DNA of 64,000 nt from positions 1-64,000 of the forward strand of contig URQY01000005.1 in assembly GCA_900550165.1 (NCBI GenBank), given 5' to 3'. Below are positions 57,006 to 64,000 of this stretch, in pieces. Under the pieces are notes generated by a model, which ran no database searches, was not told the origin of the DNA, and was given only the letters and a program-made list of their open reading frames with translations. The stretch is from an uncultured Eubacteriales bacterium (GTDB lineage Bacteria > Bacillota > Clostridia > Oscillospirales > Oscillospiraceae). Numbering within the stretch: the stretch's first letter is position 1; every line of letters starts with the position of its first letter. A program made the position numbers and the translations under genes.

Positions 57006-57034
57006 TTGTCAAGCGGGGAAAAAGCGGGTAAGAT
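57006..57034 (+). promoter_or_regulatory. Promoter of the acyltransferase-like gene
   Basis: TTGTCA (57006-57011), 17 nt, TAAGAT (57029-57034). It places the transcription start near 57040, which excludes the earlier ATGs of the reading frame. Confidence 0.7.
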
Positions 57035-57065
57035 GAAGTTAACTCAAAGAAAAGAGGAACCTGCC

Positions 57066-57914
57066 ATGCGTCCCGACGGAACCCGCGTCAAAGAAGCCTC
57101 CACCATCGTGTCGGCGCTGCCCTATATCATGCCCCGGCGCTACGATGCGCAGAATTTCATCACCGAGTATGCCGATATGGAGATCCTGCGCCGCTACATT
57201 CAGGAAAAACGGCGCGAGGGCATCCGCATCCCTTATATGACGCTCCTGCTCGCGGCCTATTTCAAGGCCTATCAGGAAAATCCCAAGATCAACCGCTTCA
57301 TCATGAACAGCAAGATCTATCAGCGCAATCACTTCTGCGTCAGCTTCGTTATCCTGAAAAACCGCGCCGACGGCCGACCTGATGAAACGTCCATCAAGGT
57401 CTTCTTTGAAGACGGCGATGACATTTTCTCCATCAACCGCAAGATCGAAGAGGCGGTCGCGCAGAATCAGGTCGCCACACACAACAACAGCACGGATAAG
57501 TTTGCCAACTTCGTTTTTTCTATCCCGCTGCTGCCGGGGCTCCTGTTCGGCCTTGTGAAGCTGATGGACCGCTGCGGCGTTTTACCGCGGAAAATCATTG
57601 ATCTGAGCCCGTTCCATACGAGCCTTTTTATCACGAACCTTGCCTCCATCAATACGAATTCGATCTTTCACCATTGCTACGAGTTCGGCACGACGGGCGT
57701 GTTTGTCAGCATGGGCAAGCCCATTGCAAATTATCTCACAGGCGAGTATAATAAAAAACTGATCCCGCTCTCCGTTGTCATGGATGAGCGTATCTGCACC
57801 GGCCACGAGTACGCCCTCTTCTGGGCCAGCCTGCGCCGCTACCTGAAGCACCCCGAGCTTTTGGAGGGGGACGCGGGCAGCGCGTGCCATGAGCCGGCGT
57901 GCGCGCAGGCATAA
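57066..57914 (+). CDS. CAT-like/E2-type acyltransferase domain protein
   Basis: 282 aa from ATG 57066 (AGAGG upstream; earlier ATGs lie at or before the transcription start). Fold of 2-oxoacid dehydrogenase E2 catalytic domains without a lipoyl domain: MTLLLAAYFKAYQENPKINR, FIMNSKIYQRNHFCVSFVIL, FEFGTT-type region HHCYEFGTTGVFVSMGKP and LSVVMDERICTGHEYALFWA. The usual catalytic HxxxDG appears as CTGHEYA, so activity is uncertain. Terminator follows. Confidence 0.78.
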   Translation: MRPDGTRVKEASTIVSALPYIMPRRYDAQNFITEYADMEILRRYIQEKRREGIRIPYMTLLLAAYFKAYQENPKINRFIMNSKIYQRNHFCVSFVILKNRADGRPDETSIKVFFEDGDDIFSINRKIEEAVAQNQVATHNNSTDKFANFVFSIPLLPGLLFGLVKLMDRCGVLPRKIIDLSPFHTSLFITNLASINTNSIFHHCYEFGTTGVFVSMGKPIANYLTGEYNKKLIPLSVVMDERICTGHEYALFWASLRRYLKHPELLEGDAGSACHEPACAQA

Positions 57915-57923
57915 GATCAGCAT

Positions 57924-57961
57924 AAGCGGCGGCAGGGCGCACACCGCGCCCGCCGCCTTTT
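57924..57961 (+). terminator. Terminator after the acyltransferase-like gene
   Basis: GGCGGCAGGGCGC and GCGCCCGCCGCC followed by TTTTT. Confidence 0.85.
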
Positions 57962-57989
57962 TCGCTTTCAGAAAGGAGCCGCGATCACC

Positions 57990-58967
57990 GTGCCCAGTCC
58001 GCAGACCACCCTGTACGGCGAAGACGCCGCCGTGCTGCACCGCGATGAAGAATGTACCGTCTACCGTTTTTCCGCGGCGGGCGGTGAGGTGCGGCGGACG
58101 GTCTACCCCGTTTTTCCGGGCATCTCTCTCATTTATAATGATGTGCACCGGTGCGCCTGCCGCCTTGAGCGGCTCGAGCCGCCGGGCCTTCTCGAGATCC
58201 ACCACTGCCGCGAGGGGCGCATCGAGTACGAGTGTGGGGGAGAGCACTACTTCCTCGCCCCCGGCGACCTTTCCGTCGTCAGCAGGGAAGACGGCTCAGG
58301 CGCGGCGTGCTTCCCTACGGGGCACTATCACGGCATCACCGTCACGCTCGATCCGAAGCGCGCGCCGGACTGCCTTTCCTGCATTTTGCAGGATGTCGAC
58401 GTTCGTCCGGACGCGCTGACAGAGAAGTTCTGCGCGGGCAGCGGCTGCTTCGTCGCGCGGTCCAGCGCACGTGTCGAACACATTTTTTCCGAGCTTTACG
58501 CCGTCCCCGATGAGCTGCGGCGCGGCTACTTCAAGGTCAAGGTACTCGAGCTGCTGCTCTTTTTGAGCGCGCTCGACGTCGCCCGGGAGCGCAGAGGCTA
58601 CAGCGGCGCGCAGGTGCGCCTCGCACAGGCTGCGCGCGACCTTCTGCTGCAGAATACCGAGGAGAACATCACCACGGCGGAGCTTGCGCAAAGGCTTGGC
58701 GCGTCGTCCTCGCAGCTCGCCGCGAGCTTTCGCGGCGTCTATGGCATGACGCCGGCGGCCTTCCTGCGCGCGCAGAAGATGCACGGCGCCGCGCGGCTTC
58801 TGCGCATGGGCGACCGCACGGTGCTTGATATCGCCGGGCAGTTCGGCTACGACAACGCCAGCAAGTTCGCCAAGGCCTTCCGCAGCGTGATCGGCGTGTC
58901 GCCCAGCGCCTACCGCGCGGGCGCGGAGCGCGATAGCTGCGCGCCGCGGCAGGAAACGGATGGATAA
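57990..58967 (+). CDS. AraC-family regulator
   Basis: 325 aa from GTG 57990 (AAAGGAG about 12 nt upstream). N-terminal cupin-like effector part (LLEIHHCREGRIEYECGGEH, YFLAPGDLSVVSREDGS); C-terminal double HTH (ITTAELAQRLGASSSQLAAS, VLDIAGQFGYDNASKFAKAF). AraC regulators of this shape often control iron or siderophore genes in Clostridia; the next genes fit that. Confidence 0.9.
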   Translation: MPSPQTTLYGEDAAVLHRDEECTVYRFSAAGGEVRRTVYPVFPGISLIYNDVHRCACRLERLEPPGLLEIHHCREGRIEYECGGEHYFLAPGDLSVVSREDGSGAACFPTGHYHGITVTLDPKRAPDCLSCILQDVDVRPDALTEKFCAGSGCFVARSSARVEHIFSELYAVPDELRRGYFKVKVLELLLFLSALDVARERRGYSGAQVRLAQAARDLLLQNTEENITTAELAQRLGASSSQLAASFRGVYGMTPAAFLRAQKMHGAARLLRMGDRTVLDIAGQFGYDNASKFAKAFRSVIGVSPSAYRAGAERDSCAPRQETDG

Positions 58968-58972
58968 ATTTT

Positions 58973-59013
58973 GGAGCCTTATCCGAGCAGTTTGGAGCGG
59001 ATAAGGCTCCTTT
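58973..59013 (+). terminator. Terminator of the AraC gene
   Basis: GGAGCCTTATCC and GGATAAGGCTCC, then TTTCCT. Confidence 0.8.
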
Positions 59014-59059
59014 CCTCTGCTATCATAGCACCATCGGCAGCGAGCTTTGTGCAGCGTTA

Positions 59060-59091
59060 GTTAGATAAATCTAACTGTTAGAGTAGTCTAA
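59060..59091. promoter_or_regulatory. Double TTAGA-N4-TCTAA operator (DtxR/IdeR-box-like)
   Basis: TTAGATAAATCTAA (59061-59074) and TTAGAGTAGTCTAA (59078-59091), centres 17 bp apart. The first extends to GTTAGAT-AA-ATCTAAC, reminiscent of the TTAGGTTAG...CTAACCTAA pattern of DtxR-type iron repressors. It lies 66 nt before the DUF3793 gene. Confidence 0.65.
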
Positions 59092-59156
59092 TCGCGACTG
59101 AAAATGCCGCTGTCCGGGGATACTGACCCCAAACGCCGAGAAGGAGGAAAGAGCCC

Positions 59157-59711
59157 ATGCCCGAGGAGATCCTCATCCGTCAGGGTGCGCCGACGTTGGC
59201 GGGCATCAAAACAGGCAGCCTCTTCCCCTGCCCCTGCGACGATAAGGAGGAGCTGCTCGCGGATATCCGCCAGCTCAATCGGCTGCTCGTTCCGAAGGGG
59301 CTGTGCCTTCTGCCCATCCGGTTTCTCGATGGACAGGCGCTGCTGTACCTTTACCGCCCGCAGGACCTGTGCCGCGATTTGCAGGACGAGCAGGCGCTCG
59401 AGATCCTGCGCCGCGCGGGTTACGGCAGCACGAGCCACAGCGGTCGCTGTGTTGCAAACCTCATCCGCCGCTTTCGCGAAGGCGGCGAGTTCCCCCATGA
59501 GGTCGGACTTTTCCTCTCCTATCCGCCCGAGGATGTCAAGGGCTTCATCGACCACCGCGCCTGCGATTTCAAGTGCGCGGGGCTGTGGAAGGTGTACGGC
59601 GACGAAAAGAAGGCGCGCGAGCAGTTCGCGCGATTCAAAAAATGCACGGAGATCTACTGCGCACTCTTTCAGGCGGGCTCGGGCATCGAGCAGCTTGCCG
59701 TGGCAGTGTGA
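59157..59711 (+). CDS. DUF3793 protein
   Basis: 184 aa, ATG 59157 (AGGAGG about 17 nt back, GAAAGAG nearer). Family pattern: IRQGAPTLAGIKTGSLFPCP, CHSGRC-type region SHSGRCVANLIRRFREGGEF, PHEVGLFLSYPPEDVKGFID, GLWKVYGDEKKAREQFARF. DUF3793 proteins occur with flavodoxins and Feo iron-transport genes in Clostridia. Activity unknown; Cys residues suggest metal or redox function. Confidence 0.9.
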   Translation: MPEEILIRQGAPTLAGIKTGSLFPCPCDDKEELLADIRQLNRLLVPKGLCLLPIRFLDGQALLYLYRPQDLCRDLQDEQALEILRRAGYGSTSHSGRCVANLIRRFREGGEFPHEVGLFLSYPPEDVKGFIDHRACDFKCAGLWKVYGDEKKAREQFARFKKCTEIYCALFQAGSGIEQLAVAV

Positions 59712-59744
59712 TAAATTTTTCAAACAGGAAAGGACATTGAAAAT

Positions 59745-60170
59745 ATGAAAAAGATCGCAGTTGTTTACTGGAGCGGCACGGGCAACACCGAGGCCATGGC
59801 CAAGGCCGTCGCCGAGGGCGCGGAGAGCGCCGGCGCGCAGGTCACCCTGCTCACCCCCGATAAGGTGAATGCTTCCGAGCTCGGCTCCTATGACGCCATC
59901 GGCTTCGGCTGCCCCGCCATGGGCAGCGAGGTGCTCGAGGAGATGGAGTTCCAGCCCATGTTCGACGAGGTCAAGCGCAGTCTCGGCGGCAAGAGCGCCG
60001 CGCTGTTCGGCTCCTATGGTTGGGGCGACGGCGAATGGATGCGCAGCTGGGAGAAGGACTGTGACGATTCTGGCCTTCGCCTTGTGTGCGAGAGCGTGAC
60101 CTGCTGCGAGACGCCCGATGACGCCGCGCTGGACGCCTGCCGCGCGCTGGGCAAAGAACTGGCCAAGTGA
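59745..60170 (+). CDS. Flavodoxin
   Basis: 141 aa, short-chain type. FMN phosphate loop VVYWSGTGNTEAMAKAVAEG; ring-binding parts GFGCPAMGSEVLE and GSYGWGDGEWMRSW. Low-potential electron carrier that replaces ferredoxin under iron limitation, in agreement with the iron-box-like operator and DUF3793 neighbour. Confidence 0.95.
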   Translation: MKKIAVVYWSGTGNTEAMAKAVAEGAESAGAQVTLLTPDKVNASELGSYDAIGFGCPAMGSEVLEEMEFQPMFDEVKRSLGGKSAALFGSYGWGDGEWMRSWEKDCDDSGLRLVCESVTCCETPDDAALDACRALGKELAK

Positions 60171-60180
60171 GGATTCCTCT

Positions 60181-60288
60181 GTGGACGAAAAGCGCGCGAT
60201 GAGGAAGCTCAGGCGAAAAGCACCTGTGCTCATTGCGCTTGCGGTCATCCTGCTGAGTCTTGCCATCAGCAGCCGGCTGCCTTTCTGA
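60181..60288 (+). CDS. 35-aa single-helix membrane peptide
   Basis: GTG 60181 with GTGAGGA about 7 nt upstream. Basic N-terminus (MDEKRAMRKLRRKA), then one helix (PVLIALAVILLSLAISS). 10 nt after flavodoxin and before the terminator, so it is the last gene of the iron-type operon. Small membrane peptides are common at the ends of such operons; no family recognised. Confidence 0.5.
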   Translation: MDEKRAMRKLRRKAPVLIALAVILLSLAISSRLPF

Positions 60289-60301
60289 CACCACGATGCG
60301 A

Positions 60302-60345
60302 GAGAGAGCCGCACACATCATGTGTGCGGCTCTCTCAAATTTTGT
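60302..60345 (+). terminator. Terminator after the flavodoxin operon
   Basis: GAGAGAGCCGCACACAT and ATGTGTGCGGCTCTCTC, then AAATTTTG. Confidence 0.85.
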
Positions 60346-60498
60346 CCGCAGTTTGCTATTTTCGTGGGATAGATATAAGTTCAGCTTATGAATATGTATA
60401 TTATCATCAAAAAAGCAAAGAAAGCGGCGCGCAGGTTTCTCTCTATTGCCGCATGGACGAAAGGAGGCGCCTGTGTTACTATATTGCTTGTCAAGTTG

Positions 60499-60625
60499 AG
60501 CTCTTTGTAACTGACGGAAACGTGGGTCACCACAGGGGAGCAGAGAGCGTTTTTTTGCTGAATCTTCAGCAGCCGACCGTCTGGGCACTTCAACTGCACA
60601 TTGGGGCAGTGGAGCGCCCATTTTT
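60499..60625 (+). promoter_or_regulatory. ZTP (pfl) riboswitch with terminator, before purE
   Basis: TGTAACTGACGGAAACGTGGG (split: TGTAACTGACGG, AAACGTGGG), ACCACAGGGGAGCA, and the signature GCCGACCGTCTGGGC (60572-60586) match the pfl motif. An intrinsic terminator uses TGGGC (60582-60586) with GCCCA (60616-60620), then T5. ZTP/ZMP, signs of low folate, should disrupt the terminator and raise pur expression. The rest of 60346-60498 has no supported gene. Confidence 0.93.
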
Positions 60626-60645
60626 GCTTTTAAGGAGGCAGAACT

Positions 60646-61140
60646 ATGAGAAAGGTAGCCGTTATTATGGGCAGCACGAGCGACCTGCCCGTCGCCGAGA
60701 AGACGATCCGGACGCTCAAGGAGTATGGGATCGAGACCGAGGTCCGCGTGTTATCCGCCCACCGGTGCCCGAACGAGGCAAGAGAATTTGCAGCGTCGGC
60801 ACGGGAGAGCGGATTTTCTTGTATCATCGCGCTGGCGGGCATGGCCGCGCATCTGGCAGGCGCCATGGCCGCGAACACAACGCTTCCCGTCATCGGCGTG
60901 CCGTGCAGCGGCGCAAAATTGGACGGCATGGATGCGCTGCTCTCGACCGTCCAGATGCCCAGCGGTATCCCCGTTGCCACCGTCGCCGTCGACGGAGCGA
61001 AAAACGCCGCCATCCTTGCCGTGCAGATCATGGCCGTGACGGATGCAGCGCTTGCCGAAAAGCTGCAAAGGTCCCGCGACGAAGGCACCGCCGCCGTTTT
61101 GAAGGCCGATGCCGAGCTGCGCGAGCGCTACAAAAACTGA
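60646..61140 (+). CDS. purE: 5-(carboxyamino)imidazole ribonucleotide mutase
   Basis: 164 aa, AAGGAGG before ATG. Class I PurE: VAVIMGSTSDLPVAEKTIRT, VLSAHRCPNEAREFAAS, AGMAAHLAGAMAANTTLPVI, MPSGIPVATVAVDGAKNAAI. Converts N5-CAIR to CAIR; purK is not seen here. Confidence 0.96.
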   Translation: MRKVAVIMGSTSDLPVAEKTIRTLKEYGIETEVRVLSAHRCPNEAREFAASARESGFSCIIALAGMAAHLAGAMAANTTLPVIGVPCSGAKLDGMDALLSTVQMPSGIPVATVAVDGAKNAAILAVQIMAVTDAALAEKLQRSRDEGTAAVLKADAELRERYKN

Positions 61141-61215
61141 GAAGCCATTTCTCTGCATCGAACGACAAAAAATATAACAATATAACAATAAAACAATAAA
61201 AGGAGAACAGTCATC

Positions 61216-61935
<720 letters not shown>

Positions 61936-61942
61936 ATTGAAT

Positions 61943-63412
61943 ATGACAGAGAATCACAACACCTTCCCGGCGCGCCACATTCACGAAGAATGCGGCGTGT
62001 TCGGCATCTTTACCCCTCAGGAGGCGGATGTCGCCTCCTACGCCTACTACGCGCTCTATTCCCTCCAGCACCGCGGGCAGGAGAGCGCGGGCATCGTCGT
62101 CAATGATGACGGCCTGTTCCGCTCGCTGCGCGACACCGGCCTTGTGAGCGAGGTCTTCCCGCCCGAGCAGCTCAAAAGCCTCGGCAGGGGCACGATCGCC
62201 GTCGGCCATGTGCGCTACGGCACGACCGGCAGCGACAATAAGCGCAACGTTCAGCCGATTTTAGTGAACCACTTCAAGGGCCGCATGGCGCTCGCGCACA
62301 ACGGCAACCTGACGAACTCGCGTGAGCTGAGGCAGGAACTTGAGAGCAAAGGCTCCATCTTCCAGACCACGACCGACAGCGAGGTCATCGCCTACATCAT
62401 CGTGCAGGAGAGACTGAAGAAGGGCTCCATCGAGGCGGCCGTCTCCGCGGCGATGGACCGCATCGAGGGCGCGTATTCCCTCGTCCTCTCGTCGCCGACG
62501 AAGCTCATCGCCGCGCGCGACGTTCACGGCTTCCGCCCGCTCTGCATGGGCAGACTGAAGGACGGCTCCGTCGTCTTCGCCTCCGAGTCCTGTGCGCTCG
62601 ACGCCATCGGCGCCGAGTTTGAACGCGATATCCGCCCCGGCGAGATCGTCGTGGTCGATGCGAGCGGCGTCCGCTCGGATACGAGTCACTGCGGCAAAGC
62701 GCCGAGAAAGCTCTGCGTCTTCGAGTTCATCTACTTTGCCCGCCCCGATTCTGTCATCGACGGCAGCAGCGTCCATGTCGCGCGCCAGCGCGCGGGTGCG
62801 TTTCTCGCGCTCGAGCATCCCGTGCAGGCGGACGTTGTCATCGGCGTGCCGGATTCCGGCCTTGATGCGGCGCTCGGCTACGCGCGCCAGAGCGGTATCC
62901 CCTACGGCATCGGCTTTATCAAGAATAAATACATTGGCCGCACGTTCATCTCGCCCACGCAGACCATGCGCGAAAACGAGGTCAACATCAAGCTCAATCC
63001 CATCCGCTCCGTGGTCGAGGGCAAGCGCGTCGTGCTCATTGACGACTCGATCGTCCGCGGCACGACCTGCCGCCGCACGATCGATCTGCTCCGCAAGGCG
63101 GGCGCAAAGGAGATCCATATGCGCGTCAGCGCGCCGCCGTTTGTCTCCGAGTGCTACTACGGCACGGATATCGACGACAAGAACAACCTCATCGCCACGC
63201 ATCACACGGTCGATGAGATCGCGAAGATCATCGGCGTCGACTCGCTCGGCTACTTAAGCATCGAGGACGTCGTCAAGCTCGCCGACAACACCGAAAACGG
63301 CTTCTGCACGGCCTGCTTCGGCGGCGGCTATCCGACCAATATTCCAAAAGACGGCGGCAAGGACCGCTTTGAGTGTAAGATCAGTGAAGGGGAGAAGAAA
63401 AAGAATGCGTAG
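61943..63412 (+). CDS. purF: Amidophosphoribosyltransferase
   Basis: 489 aa from ATG 61943; the TTG two codons earlier is also in frame and no good ribosome-binding site is visible, so translation is probably coupled to purC. Cys17 (HEECGVFGIF) becomes the N-terminal nucleophile after propeptide removal. Glutaminase RGQESAGIVV; PRTase RVVLIDDSIVRGTTCRRTID. C-terminal Cys (NGFCTACFGG) fits the Fe-S cluster type. First committed purine step. Confidence 0.96.
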   Translation: MTENHNTFPARHIHEECGVFGIFTPQEADVASYAYYALYSLQHRGQESAGIVVNDDGLFRSLRDTGLVSEVFPPEQLKSLGRGTIAVGHVRYGTTGSDNKRNVQPILVNHFKGRMALAHNGNLTNSRELRQELESKGSIFQTTTDSEVIAYIIVQERLKKGSIEAAVSAAMDRIEGAYSLVLSSPTKLIAARDVHGFRPLCMGRLKDGSVVFASESCALDAIGAEFERDIRPGEIVVVDASGVRSDTSHCGKAPRKLCVFEFIYFARPDSVIDGSSVHVARQRAGAFLALEHPVQADVVIGVPDSGLDAALGYARQSGIPYGIGFIKNKYIGRTFISPTQTMRENEVNIKLNPIRSVVEGKRVVLIDDSIVRGTTCRRTIDLLRKAGAKEIHMRVSAPPFVSECYYGTDIDDKNNLIATHHTVDEIAKIIGVDSLGYLSIEDVVKLADNTENGFCTACFGGGYPTNIPKDGGKDRFECKISEGEKKKNA

Positions 63413-64000
63413 TTTTTCCGAGAGCTACCGTGATGCCGGCGTGAATATCGAGGCCGGCTATGAGGGCGTTAAGCTGATGAAAAAGCACGTCCGGCGCACC
63501 ATGATCCCGGGCGTCGTGTCCGATATCGGCGGCTTCGGCGGCCTGTTCGCGCCCGACCTCACCGGCATGAAGGAGCCTGTGCTCGTCTCCGGTACAGACG
63601 GCGTCGGCACAAAGCAGCGCATCGCGCAGCTGATGGACAAGCACGACTCTGTCGGTATCGACTGTGTCGCCATGTGCGTCAACGATATCATCTGCTGCGG
63701 CGCGAAGCCCATCTTCTTCCTCGACTACATCGCCATCGGCAAGAACGAGCCGGAGAAGGTCGCGACGCTCGTCTCCGGCGTGGCCGAGGGCTGCGTGCAG
63801 TCCGGCTGCGCGCTCATCGGCGGCGAGACCGCCGAGCATCCCGGCACCATGGCTGCCGATGACTATGACCTCGCGGGCTTTGCCGTCGGCATCGTCGACC
63901 GCGAGAAGATCATCGACCACGACCGCATGAAGGCGGGCGACGTTGTGCTTGCGCTGCCCTCGAGCGGCGTCCACTCCAACGGCTACTCCCTTGTGCGCAA
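63405..64000 (+). CDS. purM: Phosphoribosylformylglycinamidine cyclo-ligase (partial)
   Basis: ATG 63405 overlaps the purF stop; 198 codons present, 3' end beyond the window. SESYRDAGVNIEAGYEGVKL, GGFGGLFAPDL, VSGTDGVGTKQRIAQLMDKH, DCVAMCVNDIICCGAKPIFF, LIGGETAEHPG. Makes AIR from FGAM with ATP. Confidence 0.96.
   Translation, partial: MRSFSESYRDAGVNIEAGYEGVKLMKKHVRRTMIPGVVSDIGGFGGLFAPDLTGMKEPVLVSGTDGVGTKQRIAQLMDKHDSVGIDCVAMCVNDIICCGAKPIFFLDYIAIGKNEPEKVATLVSGVAEGCVQSGCALIGGETAEHPGTMAADDYDLAGFAVGIVDREKIIDHDRMKAGDVVLALPSSGVHSNGYSLVR

Noticed and set aside
60388..60510. 40-codon ORF before purE (begins MNMYIIIKK)
   Set aside because: No ribosome-binding site, ends inside the ZTP aptamer, and no promoter placed for it.

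Overview
The window looks like the chromosome of a high-GC, low-copy-RNA Clostridia member (Oscillospiraceae/Ruminococcaceae type, gut anaerobe). The evidence is Firmicutes-style regulation (a Phe T-box before pheST, IreB, ZTP and fluoride riboswitches), strong AGGAGG ribosome-binding sites, an [FeFe] hydrogenase, an ECF transporter S component and two-component systems. No rRNA is present, so the genus cannot be fixed from sequence alone.

1-9250 is the right-hand end of an integrated mobile element, AT-richer than the rest and all on the minus strand. It carries surface proteins (a thioester/Cna-B adhesin, an SLH+CAP protein, a membrane-anchored protein and a sortase), a RelE-like toxin with a stub where an antitoxin would be expected, a BRO-N protein, ParB, ParA and two small helix-turn-helix proteins. 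Next comes a 300-bp non-coding segment with five copies of a TTCTCTCC repeat. The element ends in a 3' fragment of a tRNA-Leu(CAA) gene (about 9194-9250) followed by that tRNA's terminator. This is the expected scar of integration into a tRNA 3' end. The other end, with the intact tRNA and probably the integrase, lies left of the window.

9690-25570 is conserved core: a PRTase, PspC, T-box-pheS-pheT, ireB, a small unknown protein, an NlpC/P60 hydrolase, rimM-trmD, ylxM-ffh-rpsP-khpA, a pair of M16 peptidase-like genes, lgt, a C-terminally truncated MocR regulator and tRNA-Thr(CGU). 25570-46900 is metabolic and transport cargo: an alkyltransferase, two CPA2-type antiporters (the second under a fluoride riboswitch), a threonine-aldolase-like enzyme with a divergent LysR, a histidine kinase/response regulator linked to VTC and DUF4956 genes and a divergent lipoprotein, DegV/DUF1836, DUF3842 with an ECF S component behind an unassigned attenuator, YeiH with a LysR, and proBA.

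46900-53800 holds a LysR regulator, a two-subunit [FeFe] hydrogenase whose NuoF-like subunit lacks the FMN/NADH domain, a two-OB-fold SSB-like protein, and serC-serA. 53900-57000 is a compact operon of a membrane protein, an XRE regulator and two paralogous exported proteins of unknown function. 57066-60290 has a CAT-like acyltransferase, an AraC regulator and an iron-type cluster (DUF3793, flavodoxin, small membrane peptide) behind a doubled TTAGA-N4-TCTAA operator. 60500-64000 is a ZTP-riboswitch-controlled purine operon purE-purC-purF-purM, cut by the window end.

The most unusual signals are: three palindromes spaced exactly 48 bp apart inside the parB reading frame; an unassigned terminator-containing leader before DUF3842-ecfS; a symmetric divergent promoter with paired CTTTAGG repeats; a second degenerate tRNA-binding-like domain in PheT; and the four-gene XRE/exported-paralog operon.
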